Assembly (NCBI GenBank): GCA_002315795.1
Contig: DCIF01000132.1
Location: 1 to 21,226 of the forward strand
Source of the DNA: Bacteroidales bacterium UBA1733
Lineage (GTDB): Bacteria; Bacteroidota; Bacteroidia; Bacteroidales; UBA3663
Length of the DNA stretch: 21,226 bases
Reading direction: 5' to 3'
The notes beneath the pieces are model-generated. The model worked only from the letters and a program-made list of their open reading frames with translations, searched no databases and had not been told where the DNA came from. The position numbers were made by a program, and so were the translations under genes. This document shows positions 16,243-21,226 of this stretch, in pieces. How positions within the stretch are numbered: position 1 is the first letter of the stretch; every line of letters starts with the position of its first letter.

Positions 16243-17856
16243 ATGAATAAACTTCTATTAGCAGCATTTCCGCTGCTGTTGTTGAGCTGTTCACCTGCAG
16301 CTCCAAAGTTGGCCGACAACCAGGCTCAGACACAGGCCGGTGTTGTTGAGGGTGTTCAGGAAGGCGATATCGTCGTCTATCGTGGCGTTCCATTTGCAGC
16401 ACCTCCTGTAGGTGACTTGCGTTGGCAGGAACCACAACCTGTTGAGGCTTGGGAAGGCGTGCGCCAGTGCACAGAGTTCGGTGCTGATCCTATGCAGCCA
16501 GATCTCTTTGGTGATATGAACTTCCTTGGTAAAGGGAAGAGCGAGGATTGTCTCTACCTGAATATCTGGACCCCAGTAGCCGCAGAAAATGCTCCTGTAC
16601 TCATTTATTTCAATGGTGGTGGTCTTATGTGTGGATCTGGTTCAGAGCCACGCTATGCTGGCGATTCTCTGGCACACCATGGTATCGTCTCTATCACGGC
16701 CAACTATCGTGAAGGTCTTTTCGGATTCCTCGCACATCCTGAACTGACAGCACGTTCGGCTCACAAGACCTCAGGTAATTATGGCGCACTTGATCAGGTA
16801 GCTGCTATCCAGTGGGTAAAGGACAATATTGCTGCTTTTGGTGGTGATCCAAACCACATTACGATCGTTGGTGAGTCTGCTGGTTCTTTCTCTACCTCGA
16901 TGCTGATGGCTTCTCCACTCAGCCGTGGTAATCTGGCTGGTGTCATGGGTTCAAGTGGAGCTGAGCTCAAGCCTTCTACTGCCATCACATTGGCAGAAGG
17001 CGAGGAGATTGGTAAGGCGCTTGTTGAGAAGACTGGTTATACCATTGAACAGCTCTTGACTATGTCTGCTGACTCTGTTCAGATGCTGCTTCCTCCAACC
17101 GGTATGTCAAGTTTCCTCGTAGATGGTTATCTCCTCGATGCAACAGTCGATGAGATCTTTGCGCAGGGAAAGCAGGCTCAGGTTCCATTGCTCGTTGGCT
17201 GGAATTCTATGGAGGGTCATCCAATGCAGGCTTTAGCAGGTCAGGCTCCTACCTTGAAGAACTATAAGGCAGCTATGTCTGCACGCTTTGGCAATCGCAC
17301 ACAGGAGGTCTTTGATGCTTTCGGTATTAAGACTGATGCTGATGTGCTTGGTTGGGGTGCTATCGAGCTTCAGGGTGCTCTCTTCACTGCATTCCCTACC
17401 TGGAAGTGGTCTGAGCTGCACAAGACTACTGGTCAGCCCGTATATCGCTACAAGTACAATCATCCTCGTCCAGCCATGGCTATCGAAGGTAAGGTAGCTG
17501 GACTTGCCGGTGGTGTGAAAGACGCTGATGATGAGACGACTGCGTCGGCTCCTGAGGCTCCAGAGAACGCTATTGCTGGTGCTGTTCACTCTGCAGACAT
17601 TGAGTACGCCATGGGTAACCTCGCCACAAATACCGTCTTCGCATGGAATGAGGATGACTATAAGGTTCAGCATACGTTCATGAACTACTACATCAACTTC
17701 ATCAAGTATTTTGATCCAAATGGAGAAGGTCTTCCTGCATGGAGTTCTATCACCGGTGCTGCGATTGCTCCTGTAATGCAGATCGATGTGGTTAGCGGAG
17801 AGAAAGTCGATGCTCAGAACGAGGCTGCTTATAAGCTTCTAGACGAAATTCTTTAA
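16243..17856 (+). CDS. Type-B carboxylesterase, predicted lipoprotein
   Basis: 537-aa alpha/beta hydrolase. The signal peptide ends in the lipobox LLSC, so the mature protein would be lipidated at Cys16 and held on a membrane facing the periplasm or cell surface. The nucleophile is Ser212 in GESAG. The oxyanion segment is FNGGGLMCGSG (123-133), the acid is probably Glu324 in NSMEGHP, and His449 in GAVHSADIEYAMG completes the triad. The family signature EDCLYLNIW (101-109) is present. A low-complexity acidic/Ala segment (about 426-445) precedes the His. It would hydrolyse ester bonds, but the substrate is not evident. The gene follows the c-di-GMP enzyme by 57 nt. A weak promoter-like pair (TTTG at 16186 and TATATTTT at 16212) may drive it. 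It ends before a terminator. Confidence 0.9.
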   Translation: MNKLLLAAFPLLLLSCSPAAPKLADNQAQTQAGVVEGVQEGDIVVYRGVPFAAPPVGDLRWQEPQPVEAWEGVRQCTEFGADPMQPDLFGDMNFLGKGKSEDCLYLNIWTPVAAENAPVLIYFNGGGLMCGSGSEPRYAGDSLAHHGIVSITANYREGLFGFLAHPELTARSAHKTSGNYGALDQVAAIQWVKDNIAAFGGDPNHITIVGESAGSFSTSMLMASPLSRGNLAGVMGSSGAELKPSTAITLAEGEEIGKALVEKTGYTIEQLLTMSADSVQMLLPPTGMSSFLVDGYLLDATVDEIFAQGKQAQVPLLVGWNSMEGHPMQALAGQAPTLKNYKAAMSARFGNRTQEVFDAFGIKTDADVLGWGAIELQGALFTAFPTWKWSELHKTTGQPVYRYKYNHPRPAMAIEGKVAGLAGGVKDADDETTASAPEAPENAIAGAVHSADIEYAMGNLATNTVFAWNEDDYKVQHTFMNYYINFIKYFDPNGEGLPAWSSITGAAIAPVMQIDVVSGEKVDAQNEAAYKLLDEIL

Positions 17857-17866
17857 GTAAACGAAT

Positions 17867-17902
17867 GAAGGTACTTCTCTTTTGCGGGAAGTACCTTCTT
17901 TT
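17867..17902 (+). terminator. Intrinsic terminator after the carboxylesterase gene
   Basis: GAAGGTACTTC (17867-17877) pairs perfectly with GAAGTACCTTC (17888-17898). The inner T-G and C-G pairs extend the stem to 13 bp with a short T-rich loop. TTTT follows at 17899-17902. It begins 10 nt after the stop codon. Confidence 0.88.
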
Positions 17903-17929
17903 ATGAATGAAGCCAGTTTCTTGTTTCGT

Positions 17930-17987
17930 AAACCGGAATCGGAGAGGTGTGAAACCGGAAAATGATTTCAAAAACCGGTTTCGGAGA
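17930..17987. repeat. AAACCGG repeat cluster
   Basis: AAACCGG occurs at 17930-17936, 17952-17958 and 17972-17978, spaced 22 and 20 bp apart, about two helical turns. The third copy is part of the palindrome AAACCGGTTT (17972-17981). CCGGAATCGGAGA (17933-17945) and CCGGTTTCGGAGA (17975-17987) match at 11 of 13 positions. This could be a regulator-binding array upstream of the HExxH gene, or remnants of a repeat element. Confidence 0.6.
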
Positions 17988-17992
17988 ACAAA

Positions 17993-18024
17993 AATATCAA
18001 CACATCCGCGGATGTGTTGATATT
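17993..18024. repeat. Perfect 32-nt palindrome
   Basis: The half-site AATATCAACACATCCG (17993-18008) is followed directly by its exact reverse complement (18009-18024), with CCGCGG at the centre and no loop. There is no T-run after it, so it is not a standard intrinsic terminator. Its right arm overlaps the inferred -33 box (TTG at 18017-18019) of the following gene, which would suit a repressor operator (inference). Confidence 0.95.
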
Positions 18025-18047
18025 CATGACCTCGGATTCCTACTTTG
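18017..18047 (+). promoter_or_regulatory. Possible promoter for the HExxH membrane protein gene
   Basis: TTG at 18017-18019 and TACTTTG at 18041-18047 are 21 nt apart. The -7 box is one base short of TAnnTTTG. A start near 18054 would give a leader of about 45 nt. The -33 box lies in the right arm of the 32-nt palindrome. Confidence 0.35.
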
Positions 18048-18098
18048 CAAACGTGGAGTCGGAATTCATGATCTCTAAAAGATCTTTCTAATAAATCG

Positions 18099-18449
18099 AT
18101 GATCAGAATTGTGTATAATAAGCTTCTTCCGCTCAAAGGATTCAAGGCGATGAACTTTTTCGGCGTACTTTTCGTCCGAAAAGAGTACCGTCATGACCTG
18201 GGATTCAGAGATCTCAACCACGAAGCAATACACACTGCACAATATAAGGAGCTGGCTTATATCGGTTTTCTGTTCCTTTATCTCTCAGAATGGTTGGTAA
18301 AGCTTTTCCTCTATCGTTTTGACGCACGGAAAGCCTATCGTAATCTCTCTTTTGAACGTGAAGCATATCACAATGAGGGTGATACCGCCTATCTGTCACA
18401 CCGTAAACGATATGCTTGGTTGCGTTATTGTCGTGCGAATTCTCATTGA
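18099..18449 (+). CDS. Small membrane protein with HExxH motif, unknown function
   Basis: 116-aa protein resembling conserved Bacteroidota hypothetical proteins. The motif HEAIH (His41, Glu42, His45) followed by TAQ matches the zinc-binding HExxH of gluzincin metallopeptidases. ExxA occurs downstream at Glu86-Ala89 in FEREAY and could hold a third zinc ligand. One strong hydrophobic helix (53-71) lies between them. The rest is rich in basic and aromatic residues. A minimal membrane-linked metallopeptidase is possible, but the protein is very short for one, and activity is not established. It stands alone on the plus strand. Its 3' end overlaps the CPBP protease gene by 54 bp tail-to-tail. Upstream are the 32-nt palindrome and a weak promoter. 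Confidence 0.72.
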   Translation: MIRIVYNKLLPLKGFKAMNFFGVLFVRKEYRHDLGFRDLNHEAIHTAQYKELAYIGFLFLYLSEWLVKLFLYRFDARKAYRNLSFEREAYHNEGDTAYLSHRKRYAWLRYCRANSH

Positions 18450-19304
18450 TAGCATTTTCTTCACTACAAAATAGAGCACGATGACTGCTGCCACGCTGGC
18501 ATACCAGGGGAAGGTGAGTTCCTGTGGCGCCAGTGGATCGACGGTCTCTGACAGTTGTGACGAGATGATGCAGGCCAGATTATTGGTGGCATGCAGTGCG
18601 ATAGAAGGCCAGATACTGCCGCTCCAGTAAACCAAATAACATGCAAAGACACCAAAAATAAAGCGGTCAAGAGCACCGAAGAACTCAAAGTGAACGATGC
18701 TGAAGATCGCACCAACGATGATGGCTATCCAGTGTCGGTTGAGTGTTGACAGACCAAAACATTTGAGCAGTGCTCCGCGGAACATTGTTTCCTCCACCAC
18801 ACCAGTAACCAGACTTGCCAGAAGAACACACTCCAGGATTCCCCAGAACCCATCGAGGTTCATCAGGGTCATTGACATTGCATAATCCGATATTTTCGAC
18901 TGATTCAGAATGGCTTGGAGTGCTTCTGGATATTGAAAGTTATAGATGGCCGCGTTGATTGGGTCAAAGGCCACGACAAAAGCCAAAGCCGTAACGATGG
19001 CCAGCATGACCCAACGATAATCGAACGTGCGAAAGCCATAGCACTGCAATGGTTCGCGGCGCAGACGATGTTTGCACCACCAATAAGAAGGCAGGAAGAA
19101 GATGAAGATGGCTTGATACCACATCAGTGAGTGCAGAACGAGCGGATCTTCTGTTGGATTATGACTGTCGAGATCTGAGAATCGTGACAGGAGAAACATG
19201 GCCAACAACATCAAAGGTATCAGCAGTATAAAACCGCAGATCACAAGGCCGAGTATTATCAGCAGCTCGTTGCGACAAATCTTGTTTGAAGGAGACATAA
19301 TCAA
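18396..19304 (-). CDS. CPBP (Abi/CAAX-type) intramembrane metalloprotease
   Basis: 302-aa polytopic membrane protein with the three CPBP (Rce1/Abi) motifs: EETMFRG with Glu171, Glu172 and Arg176; HFEFFG with His205; and HATNN with His238 and Asn242. These residues form the glutamate/histidine catalytic site of Rce1-like proteases. About eight hydrophobic segments are visible, at 15-38, 62-78, 98-116, 155-170, 190-207, 215-233, 235-250 and 266-283. The biological substrate is unknown; bacterial members are linked to peptide maturation, immunity to bacteriocins or membrane protein processing. The start could be the ATG at 19304 or the one at 19298 (MSPSNK). It follows the YfcE-type gene by 26 nt on the same strand, probably in one transcript. 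Its C-terminal 17 codons plus the stop overlap the opposing HExxH gene. Confidence 0.88.
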   Translation of the reverse strand: MIMSPSNKICRNELLIILGLVICGFILLIPLMLLAMFLLSRFSDLDSHNPTEDPLVLHSLMWYQAIFIFFLPSYWWCKHRLRREPLQCYGFRTFDYRWVMLAIVTALAFVVAFDPINAAIYNFQYPEALQAILNQSKISDYAMSMTLMNLDGFWGILECVLLASLVTGVVEETMFRGALLKCFGLSTLNRHWIAIIVGAIFSIVHFEFFGALDRFIFGVFACYLVYWSGSIWPSIALHATNNLACIISSQLSETVDPLAPQELTFPWYASVAAVIVLYFVVKKMLSMRIRTTITQPSISFTV

Positions 19305-19330
19305 GTATCAGGAAAACGTTTCAATTTCAA

Positions 19331-19822
19331 TTAGGAATGGCCCAGTTCGATGACCTCAAGGTCACGGATCTCTCTGCCATCGATCATCAAACGCACCAGC
19401 GTGCGAACGGCCTGCTGACCATAGAGACCGGCAGCACCGGGATTGATGTGCAGGCAATGAAGGTTGTGATCCATCATCACCTTGAGGATGTGCGAGTGTC
19501 CGGAGATAAAGAGCTGTGGCGGATTAATCTCCAGCTTGTTGCGGATACTTCGGTCATAATGACCAGGATAACCGCCAATGTGCTTCATCAGTACCTCCAC
19601 GTCTTCGCACATAAAGCGCTGTACCTCAGGATAAAGTTGCCTTATCTCTGTGCCGTCAATGTTGCCATATACAGCACGCAGTGGAGCAATGGCCTGCAGG
19701 CGGTTGGCAACAGCTATATCGCCAATGTCACCTGCATGCCAGATTTCATCACAGCCACGGAAATACTGCTCGTAGCGGTCGTCCCAGTGACTGTGAGTAT
19801 CAGATAATAATGCGATGCGCAT
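19331..19822 (-). CDS. yfcE: YfcE/MJ0936-type metallophosphoesterase
   Basis: 163 aa when started at the ATG at 19822 (MRIALLSDTH). Reading from the TTG at 19840 would add six residues ahead of the usual start of this family. The calcineurin-like metal-binding motifs occur in order: DTHSH (Asp8, His10), HAGDIGD (Asp32), GNID (Asn54), His81, and GHSH (His109, His111). It would hydrolyse phosphodiester bonds in small substrates using two metal ions in the cytoplasm; the physiological substrate is unknown. It lies 105 nt downstream of fumarase and 26 nt upstream of the CPBP gene, all on the minus strand. Confidence 0.92.
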   Translation of the reverse strand: MRIALLSDTHSHWDDRYEQYFRGCDEIWHAGDIGDIAVANRLQAIAPLRAVYGNIDGTEIRQLYPEVQRFMCEDVEVLMKHIGGYPGHYDRSIRNKLEINPPQLFISGHSHILKVMMDHNLHCLHINPGAAGLYGQQAVRTLVRLMIDGREIRDLEVIELGHS

Positions 19823-19842
19823 CGGTAGTGACTGTATCAAAG

Positions 19843-19905
19843 ATTAGGGATTTCGGAAATCTTAGTAGCCGATATTGACGTCCCATAATCTCCAAAATCC
19901 CTAAT
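19843..19905 (-). repeat. Inverted repeat between fumarase and yfcE genes
   Basis: ATTAGGGATTT (19843-19853) and AAATCCCTAAT (19895-19905) are exact 11-bp inverted copies separated by 41 nt. On the minus strand they lie 22 nt past the fumarase stop. There is no T-run typical of an intrinsic terminator, so it may be a processing or stability element. The stem is AT-rich and the loop long, so function is uncertain. Confidence 0.55.
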
Positions 19906-19927
19906 GTCTATAAAAACTTAATGACTT

Positions 19928-21226
19928 TTATTTCAAAATCGAGCAGTTTGGCATAGGCTTGAGCTGCTTGAAGAAGTCATTGCCCTTGTCATCGACGAGG
20001 ATGAATGCAGGGAAGTCTTCAACGTCAATCTTCCATACAGCCTCCATACCGAGCTCTGGGAACTCTACGCACTCGATGCTCTTGATAGAAGTCTGTGAGA
20101 GGACTGCAGCTACGCCACCGATGGTGCCGAGGTAGAAGCCACCGTGCTTCTTACAAGCATCGGTAACACACTGAGCACGATTACCCTTAGCAATCATTAC
20201 GAGGCTGCCGCCATTGGCCTGGAACTCGTCAACGTATGGATCCATACGACCTGCAGTAGTTGGTCCCATCGAACCACATGGATAACCTTCTGGTGTCTTA
20301 GCTGGACCTGCGTAGAGTACAGGATAATCCTTGAAGTACTGTGGCATACCCTCACCGGCATCGAGACGAGCCTTGAGCTTAGCGTGAGCGATGTCACGAG
20401 CCACGATGATCGTACCCTTGAGGTTAACGCGTGTAGAAACAGGATACTTAGAGAGCTCCTTGCGAACAGCGTCGATACCCTGGTTGAGGTCGATCTCAAT
20501 GCCCTTACCGCCTTCGCCTGGCTGACGGAGTTCCTCTGGGATGAGTTCGGTTGGATTTGCATCCATCTTCTCAATCCAGATACCATCCTCGTTGATCTTA
20601 GCCTTGATATTACGGTCTGCAGAGCAGCTCACACCCATACCAACAGGGAGAGAAGCACCGTGGCGTGGCAGACGGATGACGCGGATATCGTGAGCCAGAT
20701 ACTTACCACCGAACTGAGCGCCAAGTCCAATCTCATAAACCTTCTTAAGGAGCTTCTCCTCGAGGTCGATATCGCGGAAAGCGCGACCGGTCTCGTCACC
20801 TGTCGTTGGCAGACCATCGTAATACTTGATAGAACCGAGTTTTACGGTGAGAAGGTTCTTCTCAGCCGAAGTACCACCGATAACTACACAGATGTGATAT
20901 GGAGGACAAGCAGCTGTACCGAAGTGCTTGATTTCCTCAACGAGCCAAGGAAGTAGCGTGTTCTCATTCTGGATGAGTGCCTTGGTCATAGGGTAGAAGT
21001 AGGTCTTGTTAGCCGAGCCACCACCCTTAGCTACGCAGATAAACTTATACTCAGCACCCTCAGTAGCCTCGATGTCGATCTGAGCTGGGAGGTTACACTT
21101 GGTATTCACCTCGTCGTACATGTTGAGAGGTGCATTCTGCGAATAGCGGAGATTGTCTTGTGTATAAGTGTTATATACACCGAGAGAGAGAGCCTCTTCG
21201 TCCTCGAAACCGGTCCAGACCTGCTG
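19928..21226 (-). CDS. Class I (4Fe-4S) fumarate hydratase, N-terminus cut by the window
   Basis: 432 codons and the stop are present. The open frame continues through the window edge at 21226, beyond the internal Met at 21121; residues there ([22 protein letters not shown]) are typical of the family. The enzyme interconverts fumarate and malate, in the TCA cycle or the reductive succinate pathway used by fermentative Bacteroidota. Two of the three iron-sulfur cysteines are visible, in AACPPYH and GVSCSADR, 94 residues apart as in E. coli FumA (224/318); the third lies beyond the window. The C-terminal half with [17 protein letters not shown] and MIAKGNRA is complete. The promoter is outside the window. 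It is the first of three minus-strand genes, followed by yfcE and a CPBP protease. Confidence 0.95.
   Translation of the reverse strand, partial: QQVWTGFEDEEALSLGVYNTYTQDNLRYSQNAPLNMYDEVNTKCNLPAQIDIEATEGAEYKFICVAKGGGSANKTYFYPMTKALIQNENTLLPWLVEEIKHFGTAACPPYHICVVIGGTSAEKNLLTVKLGSIKYYDGLPTTGDETGRAFRDIDLEEKLLKKVYEIGLGAQFGGKYLAHDIRVIRLPRHGASLPVGMGVSCSADRNIKAKINEDGIWIEKMDANPTELIPEELRQPGEGGKGIEIDLNQGIDAVRKELSKYPVSTRVNLKGTIIVARDIAHAKLKARLDAGEGMPQYFKDYPVLYAGPAKTPEGYPCGSMGPTTAGRMDPYVDEFQANGGSLVMIAKGNRAQCVTDACKKHGGFYLGTIGGVAAVLSQTSIKSIECVEFPELGMEAVWKIDVEDFPAFILVDDKGNDFFKQLKPMPNCSILK

Noticed and set aside
17993..18024. Palindrome as an intrinsic terminator
   Set aside because: No T-run follows on either strand, and a standard terminator for the upstream gene is already present at 17867-17902.
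17993..18024. Palindrome as transposon end or attachment site
   Set aside because: No transposase or integrase, no second copy in the window, and no target-site duplication seen.
19823..19840. Extended N-terminus of the YfcE protein from TTG 19840
   Set aside because: The family normally starts with M-x-I/L-x-x-x-S-D-x-H, which fits the ATG at 19822.
20144..20956. 270-codon plus-strand frame inside fumarase
   Set aside because: Antisense to a conserved class I fumarase; Ser/Thr/Leu-rich with no domain.

Overview
The window looks like chromosomal DNA of a gut- or oral-type Bacteroidota, most likely the Prevotella/Segatella group. This is inferred from four things: several promoters of the Bacteroidota TTTG / TAnnTTTG form, few Shine-Dalgarno sequences, Bacteroidota-style gene families (TolC-HlyD-ABC2 sets, a phytoene-desaturase-like oxidoreductase, class I fumarase), and moderate GC content. 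No rRNA, tRNA, CRISPR array, IS element or phage gene was seen.

Region 1 (1-6540, plus strand) is a six-gene operon starting from a promoter at about 13-44. It encodes a ketosynthase, an acyl carrier protein, two hot-dog proteins (one like ApeP, one like FabZ/ApeI with the catalytic His/Glu), an MMPL/RND-type lipid exporter, and a CrtI/RetSat-like FAD oxidoreductase. This resembles part of a type II fatty acid/polyketide pathway of the aryl polyene or dialkylresorcinol (flexirubin) kind. The ketoreductase, chain-length partner and starter-unit genes are not in the window. A strong terminator-like hairpin sits inside the operon, between the ACP and ApeP-like genes.

Region 2 (6570-12715) has an AraC-family regulator on the minus strand. 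Across a 227-bp divergent promoter region lies a four-gene plus-strand efflux operon: TolC-like outer-membrane factor, HlyD-like membrane-fusion protein, and two ABC-2 permeases. No ATPase is encoded here. The 10-bp-periodic tandem repeat fills most of the TolC-HlyD gap, and the operon ends at a clear terminator. The AraC protein probably controls the efflux operon and perhaps the polyene operon it converges on (inference).

Region 3 (12729-17902) has a well-defined promoter and a 1133-aa cyclic-di-GMP enzyme with the order degenerate GGDEF, intact EAL, TM, dCache sensor, TM, intact GGDEF. It is followed by a type-B carboxylesterase lipoprotein with its own terminator.

Region 4 (17903-21226) begins with a repeat-rich intergenic stretch holding a perfect 32-nt palindrome. 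Next is a small membrane protein with an HExxH motif. It overlaps tail-to-tail with a minus-strand series: class I fumarase (cut by the window end), a YfcE-type metallophosphoesterase, and a CPBP/Abi intramembrane protease. The strongest candidates for new biology are the c-di-GMP enzyme architecture, the polyene-like operon with its internal hairpin, the ATPase-less ABC-2 efflux operon, and the palindrome next to the HExxH gene.
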